Under the pieces are notes generated by a model. The model had not been told where the DNA came from, did not search any database, and saw nothing but the letters and a program-made list of their open reading frames with translations. Made by a program: the position numbers and the translations under genes. From contig JARGPR010000008.1 in assembly GCA_029210125.1 (NCBI GenBank), forward strand, positions 62,001-126,000: a stretch of 64,000 bases of DNA. The letters are read 5' to 3'. Positions 18,327 through 28,625 of this stretch are shown here, in pieces. This DNA is from Pseudomonadales bacterium (GTDB lineage Bacteria; Pseudomonadota; Gammaproteobacteria; Pseudomonadales; JAHRWD01). Every line of letters begins with the position of its first letter. Position 1 is the stretch's first letter.

Positions 18327-19208
18327 CTATTCGGAGGTGTCTGTATTGCAGAAAAAACGCTGATGTTCCGCCACAGGAAGATCAGATCGATATTGAGCTA
18401 ACAGGCCCAGATCAATATCAGCGGTGATCACGCCAGGTTCGCTTCCTGCTTCAGCCAGAACTTTACCCCACGGATCGATAATCATACTGTGCCCCCATGT
18501 CTCCCGTTTTGGCCCATGGAACCCACCCTGATTGCTGGCAAGCACATAGCTCAAATTTTCAATTGCCCGTGCCCGTAACAGAGGTTCCCAATGTGCTTTA
18601 CCCGTTGTCGCAGTAAATGCTGAAGGTACCGCAATTAACTGAGCACCCGCGTTAAATAGGATCCTGTATAACTCAGGGAATCGCAAATCATAACAAACAG
18701 ACATGCCTATCTTGCCCAGGGGTGTATCGACAGTAACCGGGGCATCCCCTGGCTCAAAGGTGTCGGACTCCCGATAGCTGCCATGCCCGTCTGCTATTTT
18801 GGCATCAAACAGATGCAGTTTATCGTAGCGAGCAAGCTCGACGCCCCGGTCGTCGTAACAAAAACTAGCTGCCCTAACCCTGTTTTTTATTGTCTGGTTA
18901 TTGGGATGAACCCCGGTATCAGGCACTGCGATCGGCAAGGTGCCTGCAATTAGAAAAATCTGATGTTGCTTTGCTAATCGGCTCATAAATGGACGAATAA
19001 TGGGTTTCTCTGATGCTTCTAGCAGACCCATCTTATACATCTGCTTTGCATTAAAAACAGCGAAATTTTCAGGCAGTACCGCCAACCTGGCACCGTCGCC
19101 CTCGGCTTTTTCAATAAGGCCTGCAACTATATCCAGGTTTTCATTGAGCTGATCGCTGCTGTTCATCTGGATTACCGCTGCCTTGAATGACGTTGATGGA
19201 TTTTTCAT
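18327..19208 (-). CDS. nitrilase-family carbon-nitrogen hydrolase
   Basis: An amidase of the nitrilase superfamily (Nit1/Nit2-like). The catalytic triad is visible: Glu in AVLPENFAVF, Lys in YDKLHLFDA, and Cys in SVCYDLRFPELYR. The reading frame is open from 19250, but family alignment (first strand FKAAVIQMNS) puts the start at ATG 19208, about 293 aa. With that start the gene overlaps the end of yhdP by about 68 bp. Nit2-like enzymes clear deaminated amides; the substrate here is not known. Confidence 0.9.
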   Translation of the reverse strand: MKNPSTSFKAAVIQMNSSDQLNENLDIVAGLIEKAEGDGARLAVLPENFAVFNAKQMYKMGLLEASEKPIIRPFMSRLAKQHQIFLIAGTLPIAVPDTGVHPNNQTIKNRVRAASFCYDDRGVELARYDKLHLFDAKIADGHGSYRESDTFEPGDAPVTVDTPLGKIGMSVCYDLRFPELYRILFNAGAQLIAVPSAFTATTGKAHWEPLLRARAIENLSYVLASNQGGFHGPKRETWGHSMIIDPWGKVLAEAGSEPGVITADIDLGLLAQYRSDLPVAEHQRFFCNTDTSE

Positions 19209-22200
19209 ACAGCTCCATAATTTTTGAATTAGCTTCGGTCTCGAAAACACTATCGAGTTCCACCACAGGATTTTCGAGCTTTCCGGTTATTCGATAACGA
19301 GCGCTACTAAATACCTTAAGAGAATCTTCAAACAACTTGCTAGCAATAAAGACCGCAGCAGCCGTAGGCAACCCGCCTATTAAAGCGCCGTACCATGGTA
19401 AATTTCGACTCACAGGCAGTGTCACTACCAGGCTCATATCGAGCTGATCTTTTTCCACATAATACAACCCCGACAATTCAAAATTTGCGGATACCCCCTC
19501 TATCTCGATGATATCCTTGATATGAACGACACCATTTTCTAATAGTAGGTCGCCACCAATTCGCTTGTACTTCATACTTTTGCCAACCAGACCGGCAAAA
19601 TTGGAACCCAAACCACCAATAAAACCTTCAATATTAAGCAAATTTATAACACTTAAAGGAGCACCTGCATCACCCGCTAAAAAATGACCCTTTTTGGAAA
19701 TAACACTGAATTCACCCGTCGCTGAAAGCGCCGAAATTTGATCAGGGCGACCACTTGAAGTTAAGATCAAATCAATTACGCCTTCCTCGCTCGACAATAC
19801 CGGAGCGAAGCCGAAGGACTTGGTCACTATAGAAATATCCTTAAATTTACCCTTTAACTGAATTTCGGTGGAGGTTTCTTCATCCGATACCAACCAGTCA
19901 AATCGAACTTTTTCAATTGCCAAATTTTCGGAGGTGATAGTTCCATCCGATAAATGAGCTCCTTTAGAATCACTATGTAATTTCCATTTCCATGCACCAG
20001 TATCACGCCCATTTAGTACCATGTGATCAACTGAAAAATCAATAGCCGAAAAAGTCCGCGGGTCGATATTTTCTAACAATCGCTGTTCTTTGGTTGGCTT
20101 ATTTCCCTCGACTAAATGTTCATCGTAGTTGATTTGAAGATCAAATACCTCAATCAATAAAGGTCGATTAGGATCGAAATACCATTGAGCTTGCCCCGAC
20201 GAAAGATTACATTGATATCGGAGTGAAACACCCTCATCACCTTTATTTAAGTCAATTTCAGATTCGCCCAACCTAAAGTCACCGTACTTGAGATTGACGA
20301 TACTAAGATCTACAGTATCAATTGGAAAATTGCTATATCCGCTACTTTTCTTGCCTGAACTCTCTGAATTTTTAGGGTTATTCGACACATTCGCGTTCAT
20401 CATCAAATCAATCCAGGGTTCGATATCAAATTCCTTTAATACCCCTTCAATGGAAAAACCAGCATGTTCGATAGATTCAAATCGAAACTGACTAGCAACC
20501 CCCTCCCCTAGAATAAGTTTCCCCCGGGGTGATTGGCCCGCCGCAACCTCAAGACTCAAATTAATATCATTATCCAACCCAAAATTCAGGTGTTGGGGCG
20601 CTCCACTCAACTCCATCGAAAAACGAAAAGCTCTACTTTCATCCACTTGTTTTTTTAGTGGGTTTGGATATGTGCTAGCTACCCCGACAAGGTCTGAATA
20701 GACCTGCAATAGCGGCTTGGATGAGCTGTCATGATAGATATCGAGTGTCGCTCCATATTCAGTTTTCCCGTTCAGCAACGGAAACTGGGATAAGTCATAC
20801 CAGGCACTTAATCTATCTAGCTTCGTTGCACCTTTTAACTGAATGGAGGTTGTTGATGGTTTTCCGTCGACTAAAACGGTTTCCACCAAACCCATAACAG
20901 GCTCCTCAAGAAAGGTTGCGGAAAATTCCTTTGAGGTAATACCGGTTTTGCTGGAAAAGTTAACACTGCCTGCGACCTGTTCAAATTTCAGAAAATAGTC
21001 AGGCAGTTCCAGGTCGTTGTTATCAGTATGTAATTCAACCTCATATTCAACGTCAACTGAATCTTTTTTTATCGGTATCTGCAATTCCAGTTCTGTCGAC
21101 AATTCTCCTGATATTGTAAGCTGTTTTAGCAACTCCGGATTCAAGTCAGCGATAGGTGTTTCCCGAAGATAGTCCAGCGCAGACTCTGCTTGATCCCGAA
21201 ATTCCGTGGACACTTGTAACAGGTATTCATCATTTACCGCTTCGCCGGTTACAACAACGTCACCAACCACGATATCTCTGGTTTTGACTGTGGATGACTC
21301 AATCCGTAATTGGTCATCATTAACCCAGATAGTACCGTTTAGTTCTTCCAAAGCGGGCCACTGTTGATCAAAGGTTAGATCCACATCAAGGAGATTAAAA
21401 ACCAACTGCAAATTGCGACTATTTGGTTTCGCTCCCTTTTTTAAAGAGCCTTGATAGAGCACTCCGCCCTCTTCTATAGAACCGGAAAGCAAGTTTTTAT
21501 CGAGCCAGGCCATCAATTTTTCGGTTTCCGGTCGATTGGAAAGATAATCAGATTTGGCCCCCACTGAACTATTGTGCAATCCCACCAACAGCGAAAGCTC
21601 CGGCTCCTGTTCGCCATAGGGAAATTGAATATGGAATATTCCAGCCGCCTTGGCCTGCTCGCTTTCCAATGTGATCAGCTCCGAACGCATCAGAACACCC
21701 CAGGGTTTGATTGACCAGAGGATAGCTCCCGCAGCCTTTTGGTAATGCCATTTATTTCCAAATAATTCGGGAAAATGGAGCTCAAATGGTTGCGAATCGA
21801 TCGTGAGAATACCGGTGATACTATGAGCAGTGCCTTCAAATCCCCCATAGCCATTTAAGCGCCCAATCGACGGTACACCATTCCAAGCGTCCATTGAAAG
21901 GTCATCTAAAACACTCCACATACCAAATCTAACCGGGTGATCAACTTGGAGTGTAATTTCGACATGAGGTGAGCCCAACGCTCCAGAAATATTCATTTTC
22001 TGAAGTGCCTTGGAAAACACATGATCGGTACCGAGCATTGCTTGAACCAATGGAGTTAACGGCTCAACTTGCATTAAATCTGTATCCGCTCGAATCGAAT
22101 ATTTATCTTCTGTTTCTTCAATATTGATCATCCAGCGCGGTATCTGCCACTGAGTATCACCGATACTAAATTCAATACCGCTGACCCCCAATACGCTCAA

Positions 22201-23199
22201 TCGACGGGATTGATGACCACTTTCACTCTGCCCGGGAGCTTTGCTGCTTAACCTGCTTCTGCCAAGTATGTGCCAATGGAGGTTTAAACCCAGATCAGTA
22301 AACTTAACTGAAGGCGAACTATTCAATTGAAGCTCAAGACTTTCGAAATTGATATTCGATTTAATAGCGCGAATTTTAGCGGCTTCGATATCCAGCCATA
22401 CTCGTCCAGCGACACGTCCAGCCTTTACTGGAACTGCATCCGTTTGTTCCTTTAACGAGGGGATATACTCTGGATCAAAATTGGTAACGGGTAGCTCTGC
22501 GTAGCCCTGGCCAGTGAGTTCATCATTCTTTTCTAGATCCAAAATAAAACGAAAAGTGTCAGATCGTCGATCAACAACAGGAGATTCACTCCTTGGAGTA
22601 CTCAAGTTGCCTTGTACAGGGCGAGTGGTAAATTGAACTTTCTGCCTGTCGCGAGTTTCTGTATACAATAGCGATGTATCCAGAAATTCGTAACTGTGGC
22701 CTTCAATAGCAACTGTCATTTGACCTGCGCGTACATCAACTGATTCAACGGCTGCTAACATCAAAGCGATCTGCTTCAATTCAAATTTTGGTGTATCGTT
22801 ACTGGATATATCTATCCTTGAGTGGAGACTCCAGCCACCAACAAAAACCCGCGAAAAAACCAGTTTTTGATGTAGCAATGTAGATAATCCGTTTAGCCGG
22901 ATTTCTGCGTTGCCAAGAGAGACTGACTTCAGATTATCGGAGTTCGGCTTAACCACTTTCAGATTGGTTAAGCGTACAATCGGATCGAAATATTCCCAGT
23001 CACCTTCAATTGAACCAATCGATAGCTCCACATTGAACCGTTTAGACACATTCGATTCAATCAATTCACGAGCATTGGAAAGCTGAAGAAACGATAGGCG
23101 AACCACGGAGACCAGCAGCGAAACAAAAATCAAAGCAAACAGCGCTATACGAAATAAAAGCGTCGCTGTCCGTTTAACTATTTGATTGGCAAGACTCAT
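19141..23199 (-). CDS. yhdP: AsmA-like envelope lipid-transport protein YhdP
   Basis: A very large (about 1352 aa) inner-membrane-anchored periplasmic protein. One N-terminal TM helix (residues about 14-36) is followed by a long repetitive beta-strand body. The C-terminal AsmA_2/DUF3971-type region is seen as PVSRNLPWYGALIGGLPTAA. YhdP proteins move phospholipids between the membranes. ATG 23199 is preferred over the upstream TTG at 23217. The downstream nitrilase gene begins inside its 3' end. The usual neighbour rng (RNase G) is not found between it and maf. Confidence 0.93.
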   Translation of the reverse strand: MSLANQIVKRTATLLFRIALFALIFVSLLVSVVRLSFLQLSNARELIESNVSKRFNVELSIGSIEGDWEYFDPIVRLTNLKVVKPNSDNLKSVSLGNAEIRLNGLSTLLHQKLVFSRVFVGGWSLHSRIDISSNDTPKFELKQIALMLAAVESVDVRAGQMTVAIEGHSYEFLDTSLLYTETRDRQKVQFTTRPVQGNLSTPRSESPVVDRRSDTFRFILDLEKNDELTGQGYAELPVTNFDPEYIPSLKEQTDAVPVKAGRVAGRVWLDIEAAKIRAIKSNINFESLELQLNSSPSVKFTDLGLNLHWHILGRSRLSSKAPGQSESGHQSRRLSVLGVSGIEFSIGDTQWQIPRWMINIEETEDKYSIRADTDLMQVEPLTPLVQAMLGTDHVFSKALQKMNISGALGSPHVEITLQVDHPVRFGMWSVLDDLSMDAWNGVPSIGRLNGYGGFEGTAHSITGILTIDSQPFELHFPELFGNKWHYQKAAGAILWSIKPWGVLMRSELITLESEQAKAAGIFHIQFPYGEQEPELSLLVGLHNSSVGAKSDYLSNRPETEKLMAWLDKNLLSGSIEEGGVLYQGSLKKGAKPNSRNLQLVFNLLDVDLTFDQQWPALEELNGTIWVNDDQLRIESSTVKTRDIVVGDVVVTGEAVNDEYLLQVSTEFRDQAESALDYLRETPIADLNPELLKQLTISGELSTELELQIPIKKDSVDVEYEVELHTDNNDLELPDYFLKFEQVAGSVNFSSKTGITSKEFSATFLEEPVMGLVETVLVDGKPSTTSIQLKGATKLDRLSAWYDLSQFPLLNGKTEYGATLDIYHDSSSKPLLQVYSDLVGVASTYPNPLKKQVDESRAFRFSMELSGAPQHLNFGLDNDINLSLEVAAGQSPRGKLILGEGVASQFRFESIEHAGFSIEGVLKEFDIEPWIDLMMNANVSNNPKNSESSGKKSSGYSNFPIDTVDLSIVNLKYGDFRLGESEIDLNKGDEGVSLRYQCNLSSGQAQWYFDPNRPLLIEVFDLQINYDEHLVEGNKPTKEQRLLENIDPRTFSAIDFSVDHMVLNGRDTGAWKWKLHSDSKGAHLSDGTITSENLAIEKVRFDWLVSDEETSTEIQLKGKFKDISIVTKSFGFAPVLSSEEGVIDLILTSSGRPDQISALSATGEFSVISKKGHFLAGDAGAPLSVINLLNIEGFIGGLGSNFAGLVGKSMKYKRIGGDLLLENGVVHIKDIIEIEGVSANFELSGLYYVEKDQLDMSLVVTLPVSRNLPWYGALIGGLPTAAAVFIASKLFEDSLKVFSSARYRITGKLENPVVELDSVFETEANSKIMELYEKSINVIQGSGNPDEQQRSAQ

Positions 23200-23285
23200 T
23201 TCAGGTTTTCGACCCAACTTAAAAATTCAGCATTGCCCTTTTCCCTGATTAGTCGTTCAACCGCTACTAATCCCATGAGCAACAT
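23196..23285 (-). CDS. possible 29-aa small ORF coupled to yhdP
   Basis: A minus-strand ATG at 23285 is preceded by GGGGAAGGGG. It opens a 29-codon frame (MLLMGLVAVERLIREKGNAE, then nine more residues) whose TGA overlaps the yhdP ATG as ATGA. Purine-rich SD and stop/start overlap are what a translationally coupled leader ORF would show. The sequence is not recognised. It occupies the place where rng lies in relatives but does not resemble the end of RNase G. Confidence 0.25.
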   Translation of the reverse strand: MLLMGLVAVERLIREKGNAEFLSWVENLK

Positions 23286-23309
23286 AAACCCCTTCCCCAA
23301 TACGGGTCC

Positions 23310-23903
23310 TTACAAACAGTGAATTCCTGCTGATTTTAACAGTCTCGCGGTTTCTTCCAATGGTAACCCCACAACACCTGAATAACTGCCTTCAATACGA
23401 GAAACAAAAACCGCCCCAAGGCCCTGAATTGCGTATCCACCGGCTTTATCAAGGGGTTCACCACTTCCCCAGTACGCCATCATTTCTCCCTGCTCAATTG
23501 TCCGAAATATCACGTCGGTTTTTACCAAAATGGTCTCTACACGTTCCTTCGATGCTAGCGCTACCGCTGTTATTACCTGATGGGTTGAACCCGAAAGTTT
23601 TCCCAACATTTCCAGACCATGCTGTTGTGATTCGGGTTTACAAAAAATTTCATCCCCTGCAAAAACTATGGTATCCGCTGCCAAAACTGGCAGAGGGGCT
23701 TTAGCGGTCGCTTCAATAAGACGAAAACCCTCGCGAGCTTTTTCGGCGGCCATACGGGTTGCGTAGCATTCTACGGTTTCGCTATTAACAGGCGTTTCAT
23801 CTATAGAAAACCGGATGACTTCAAATCGAATCCCGATTTGCTGCAGAAGCTCAGCTCTCCTTGGTGAGCTAGAGGCGAGATATATCTGTCCATACGGTTT
23901 CAT
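23310..23903 (-). CDS. maf: Maf-like nucleotide pyrophosphatase
   Basis: A 197 aa house-cleaning enzyme. The N-terminal signature LASSSPRRAELLQQIG lies at residues about 9-24, and ADTIVFAGDEIFCKP near 95 contains the catalytic Asp. The QITAVAL-type strand and the DKAGGYAIQGLGAVFV motif are also present. The family hydrolyses dTTP/UTP or m7GTP. It sits just upstream of mreD, the usual place in Pseudomonas-like genomes. Confidence 0.95.
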   Translation of the reverse strand: MKPYGQIYLASSSPRRAELLQQIGIRFEVIRFSIDETPVNSETVECYATRMAAEKAREGFRLIEATAKAPLPVLAADTIVFAGDEIFCKPESQQHGLEMLGKLSGSTHQVITAVALASKERVETILVKTDVIFRTIEQGEMMAYWGSGEPLDKAGGYAIQGLGAVFVSRIEGSYSGVVGLPLEETARLLKSAGIHCL

Positions 23904-23935
23904 ATACGATTTAATCTAGCCTGTACAAATCTATA

Positions 23936-24406
23936 TTACCGCCGAACACGCTGCAGCAGCGTAAATATAAATGGCCACATTAGCGCGCTAAAAAGCACTG
24001 GTAAAAAAAACGAAAAACTGAACGATGCCTGTCCTGAAAACTGCGCGATCAACCCGTCTATCAGCTCATATATAGCCACAGCAAAGGCTATAAGCAGTGT
24101 CTGTTGAGTCCTAGAGAACATTCGGAACTGCTGATGCAAACTCACTGCAAAAAATGCAGCGATTACAAATGTCATGGCATGCTGCCCCAGCAACGAACCT
24201 TCAACAAGATCAAGCAACAAACCAACCACCCAGGCAGACGACAACCCGATGCGTTCCGGTAATGCGATCAACCAATACAGTAATACCAGCAACACCCATT
24301 CCGGCCGCAATAAATTAAAGGTATTTGATAAGGGGATAGTTGCTAACAGAAATGCCACAAACAAACTGAACAGTACAATGGATAGATTGGTCGCTCTCGT
24401 CTCCAT
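23936..24406 (-). CDS. mreD: rod-shape-determining protein MreD
   Basis: A 156 aa integral membrane protein with five to six predicted helices. The family motif RPEWVLLVLLYWLIALP lies near residues 34-50, and VGLLLDLVEGSLLGQHAM near 61-78 holds the conserved charged D-L-x-x-G. It belongs to the MreBCD elongasome that positions cell-wall synthesis. Only 3 bp separate it from mreC, so the two are co-translated. Confidence 0.94.
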   Translation of the reverse strand: METRATNLSIVLFSLFVAFLLATIPLSNTFNLLRPEWVLLVLLYWLIALPERIGLSSAWVVGLLLDLVEGSLLGQHAMTFVIAAFFAVSLHQQFRMFSRTQQTLLIAFAVAIYELIDGLIAQFSGQASFSFSFFLPVLFSALMWPFIFTLLQRVRR

Positions 24407-24409
24407 CGT

Positions 24410-25288
24410 CTACTGGCCCTGCTCGGCTTCATTACTATCCTGAAAGCCGGTAGTTGCTTTTAGAACACGATCAGGAGAGAACACCAGCAAAAAATGCTGT
24501 GCTTTGGTCAAGGATGCAGTGGGAGTCGCTTTAATTCTCGCAAAAGCCTGGCCAGGGTCGTGCTCAACAACGCTCACAAAAGCTACAGGATAACCAGATG
24601 GGAAACGTTGGCCGAGACCTGACGTCACCAACAAATCTCCAACTTCAATATCCGCAGTATCAGGAATATATAAGAGTTCTAGCTCATTAATATGATCGGT
24701 TCCGCTTAAAATTGCCCGCAGCCCATTGCGATTAACCAGTACCGGAACTGAATGGGTATTATCGGTAATCAGTAGCGCTCGACTTGAAAGCTGTCCTGCT
24801 TCAATAACTTGTCCAACCAATCCATCCGCATTCACAACCGGCTGACCAACAAAAACACCGCTGCTTGTTCCTTTACCTAGAATGATTTGGTGGGCATTTG
24901 AGTCTGGCGAAACACCGACTAACTCCGCAACAATCACTTTTTGATCAAGCAATGCAGACGAGTTCAGAAGCTCTCTCAAGCGTGTATTCTCAGCAGTTAA
25001 GGCAGCGAGCCGCTGGACCTTATATTGCAAAAGTAGTGCTTGAGCTTTTAGTGCTTTATTTTCCTGCTGGAGTGTTTCTCTACCGGTAAAAAAACTATCG
25101 ACACGATCCCCCAAATCCAAGAATGTCCGAGAGACCTTATATACAGAGGTGGAAAGCAAACCCAATGATGAGCGAACTTCATCGAGGTAGCTATATCTGA
25201 AGTCCGCGACCATCAGCACTAATGCTAATGCTGTCAGAAGGAACAAACGAGCCTTTAGGAAAGGTCGATTAATAAAAATCGATTTAAT
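24410..25288 (-). CDS. mreC: rod-shape-determining protein MreC, apparent AUU start
   Basis: A bitopic periplasmic scaffold protein of the elongasome. The frame first meets a usual start (TTG) at 25246, but that lacks the conserved N-terminus. In frame upstream lies ATT at 25288 with GGAG 8 bp before it. Read from there as Met, the protein begins MKSIFINRPFLKARLFLLTA, which matches the family's M-K-x-I-F-x-x-x-P-x-L-x-x-R-L opening. A TM helix follows, then a coiled coil (residues about 70-115) and the beta-domains. No ATG, GTG or TTG exists between the upstream stop and 25246. A length of 292 aa is typical. Confidence 0.9.
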   Translation of the reverse strand: MKSIFINRPFLKARLFLLTALALVLMVADFRYSYLDEVRSSLGLLSTSVYKVSRTFLDLGDRVDSFFTGRETLQQENKALKAQALLLQYKVQRLAALTAENTRLRELLNSSALLDQKVIVAELVGVSPDSNAHQIILGKGTSSGVFVGQPVVNADGLVGQVIEAGQLSSRALLITDNTHSVPVLVNRNGLRAILSGTDHINELELLYIPDTADIEVGDLLVTSGLGQRFPSGYPVAFVSVVEHDPGQAFARIKATPTASLTKAQHFLLVFSPDRVLKATTGFQDSNEAEQGQ

Positions 25289-25360
25289 AGTGACTGCTCC
25301 ACACTTAAAACGCTATTCGTATTGGCAATATTAGCTACCAATACCAGACCAACGATTTAT

Positions 25361-26398
<1,038 letters not shown>

Positions 26399-26681
26399 TC
26401 AATTTCGGTGTCCCGCACCGCCCATCAGCAAGAGTGTCAATTGAGTAAAAACTATAGCAGGGCGCGTCAACCGCGATCACTAACTGCCACCTAGTTCCAA
26501 ACAAACAAAGAAAAACCGTTAATTCATTGAAAAAAATAGGTTTTTTAATTAATTTCGCACTGTATCAGCGGCAGGGATTCAGAGCAAGCGCTAAATATGG
26601 TAAGTTTGGGGCTGTTTACCTATACGGTTTATTCTGACAAACACTGGTAAAAGTGGAACCCATTGCAACGGAGAACTTTTA

Positions 26682-26969
26682 ATGTCGATTGACAGCAAGG
26701 AAATAGAAAAACTCGCCGATCTGGCTCGCCTTAAGTTCGACCAAGAACAACTTGGTGAAGTCACTGATCGGATCGCATCGGTACTGGATTTTATCGATCA
26801 GCTTCACCAGACCGAAACTCAAGCCATAGAACCGATGGCTCACCCAATGGATGCCGTGCAACGCCTGCGGGCTGACAAGGTCACCGAAAGCAATCAACGG
26901 GAAAAATATCAACAGGTCGCACCGGCAACTGAAAATGGTCTTTATCTGGTGCCGAAAGTCATTGAGTGA
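26682..26969 (+). CDS. gatC: Asp-tRNA(Asn)/Glu-tRNA(Gln) amidotransferase subunit GatC
   Basis: A small (95 aa) structural subunit of GatCAB that stabilises GatA. It starts MSIDSKEIEKLADLARLKF and contains EPMAHPMDAVQRLRADKV, both family features. It lies divergent from mreB, with a 283-bp intergenic region that must hold both promoters. gatA follows after 115 bp. Confidence 0.95.
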   Translation: MSIDSKEIEKLADLARLKFDQEQLGEVTDRIASVLDFIDQLHQTETQAIEPMAHPMDAVQRLRADKVTESNQREKYQQVAPATENGLYLVPKVIE

Positions 26970-27084
26970 ACAAGATGTATAAAATAACGCACACGCTGAA
27001 ACACAGACCAACAAGCTTGCAATACAATTATTCTTAATCACGCACTCAATTACGCGGCATTTAACTACAGGAAGCACGCTTTCC

Positions 27085-28533
27085 ATGCATAACAAAACCC
27101 TCTCAGAGATATCCAGCGGGCTCAGAAATGGCGATTTCAGCAGCGAAGAGATCACCCGCCACTTCCTGAACCGAATAAATCAGCTGGATCCGCAGTTCAA
27201 CAGTTTTATCGCGGTCACCGAAGAGCAGGCAATTCAGCAAGCCAGACAAGCGGACAAGATGATTTCAGCGGGTGAAACACAGGCTCTGCTGGGCGTCCCT
27301 TTTGCCCACAAAGATATTTTTTGCACGGAGGGTGTACTGACCACCTCGGGCTCAAAAATGCTCGAAAATTTTATTTCACCCTACGATTCAACAGTGGCAG
27401 CCAATCTAAAACGCGCTGGAGCCGTAAACCTCGGCAAAACCAATATGGATGAGTTTGCGATGGGCTCATCCAATGAGACCAGCTTTTTTGGCCCGGTCAA
27501 GAATCCCTGGGATGTGACCCGGGTTCCAGGTGGTTCCTCCGGTGGTTCGGCAGCGGCTGTAGCAGCGCGCCTTGCTCCCGCTGCCACCGCTACGGATACG
27601 GGCGGCTCGATTCGCCAGCCCGCTTCACTATGCGGTGTGACAGGCCTTAAACCGACCTACGGGCGGATATCACGCTGGGGTATGATCGCATTCGCTTCAA
27701 GTCTTGATCAGGCCGGTCCAATCACACAAACCGCCGAGGATGCAGCACTTATGCTCAACTCAATGGCGGGATTTGATCCAAAGGACTCTACCAGTGTCGA
27801 CCAACCGGTCCCGGACTATAGAGCCAACCTGAACGATTCACTCAAGGGATTAACCATTGGCTTGCCAAAGGAGTATTTCGCATCGGGGTTAGATCCAAAA
27901 CTGGAAAACATCATTCAGGAAGCGATTTCTGAATACCAGCGACTCGGCGCAACGGTTAAAGAGGTCAGCCTGCCAAACAGTTCACTATCGGTACCGGTCT
28001 ATTATGTAATTGCTCCGGCGGAATGCTCTACTAATCTGTCACGTTTCGATGGAGTCCGATACGGCTACCGTTGCGCGGAGCCAATCAACCTTGAAGATAT
28101 GTATACCCGAACCCGCTCAGAAGGGTTTGGCGACGAAGTCAAAAGACGAATCCTGATTGGAACCTACGTGCTCTCCTCCGGATTTTACGATGCCTACTAC
28201 ATACAAGCTCAAAAGACCCGACGGTTAATCCAGCAGGATTTTGTTAACGCCTTTGAGCAGGTCGATGTACTAATGGCGCCAACCTCCCCATCCCCGGCAT
28301 TTAAGTTTGACGAGAAAACCGCCGATCCACTCACCATGTACCTGGAAGATATCTACACCATTGGCGTAAACCTTGCGGGTCTACCCGGCATTTCAATACC
28401 TGCGGGGCAACTTGACGGGCTACCCGTTGGCCTCCAAATCATCGGCAATTATTTTTCCGAATCGAAGCTCCTAAACGTTGCACACCAGTACCAGCAGGTA
28501 ACGGGATGGCACAAAGCTCAACCAATAGATTAG
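27085..28533 (+). CDS. gatA: amidotransferase subunit GatA
   Basis: A 482 aa amidase-signature enzyme that releases ammonia from glutamine for transamidation of Asp-tRNA(Asn) and/or Glu-tRNA(Gln). The catalytic Lys is in [11 protein letters not shown] near residue 77. The cis-Ser/Ser pair lies in the [13 protein letters not shown] and [12 protein letters not shown] motifs near residues 150-180. Presence of GatCAB suggests indirect routes to Asn-tRNA or Gln-tRNA in this organism. Confidence 0.97.
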   Translation: MHNKTLSEISSGLRNGDFSSEEITRHFLNRINQLDPQFNSFIAVTEEQAIQQARQADKMISAGETQALLGVPFAHKDIFCTEGVLTTSGSKMLENFISPYDSTVAANLKRAGAVNLGKTNMDEFAMGSSNETSFFGPVKNPWDVTRVPGGSSGGSAAAVAARLAPAATATDTGGSIRQPASLCGVTGLKPTYGRISRWGMIAFASSLDQAGPITQTAEDAALMLNSMAGFDPKDSTSVDQPVPDYRANLNDSLKGLTIGLPKEYFASGLDPKLENIIQEAISEYQRLGATVKEVSLPNSSLSVPVYYVIAPAECSTNLSRFDGVRYGYRCAEPINLEDMYTRTRSEGFGDEVKRRILIGTYVLSSGFYDAYYIQAQKTRRLIQQDFVNAFEQVDVLMAPTSPSPAFKFDEKTADPLTMYLEDIYTIGVNLAGLPGISIPAGQLDGLPVGLQIIGNYFSESKLLNVAHQYQQVTGWHKAQPID

Positions 28534-28547
28534 TCAAACCAAAAAGT

Positions 28548-28577
28548 GCGTTGAGATCATCGTAAGTAACTCAACGC
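28548..28577. repeat. inverted repeat between gatA and gatB
   Basis: The arms GCGTTGAG (28548-28555) and CTCAACGC (28570-28577) pair over 8 bp around a 14-nt loop. A run of Ts follows about 9 nt later on the plus strand. It could be a leaky attenuator between gatA and gatB, but the T-tract is not adjacent to the stem. Confidence 0.3.
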
Positions 28578-28625
28578 CAGTCACTCTTTTTTAGATAACA
28601 GACCAAACTGAAGGCAATAAACAAG

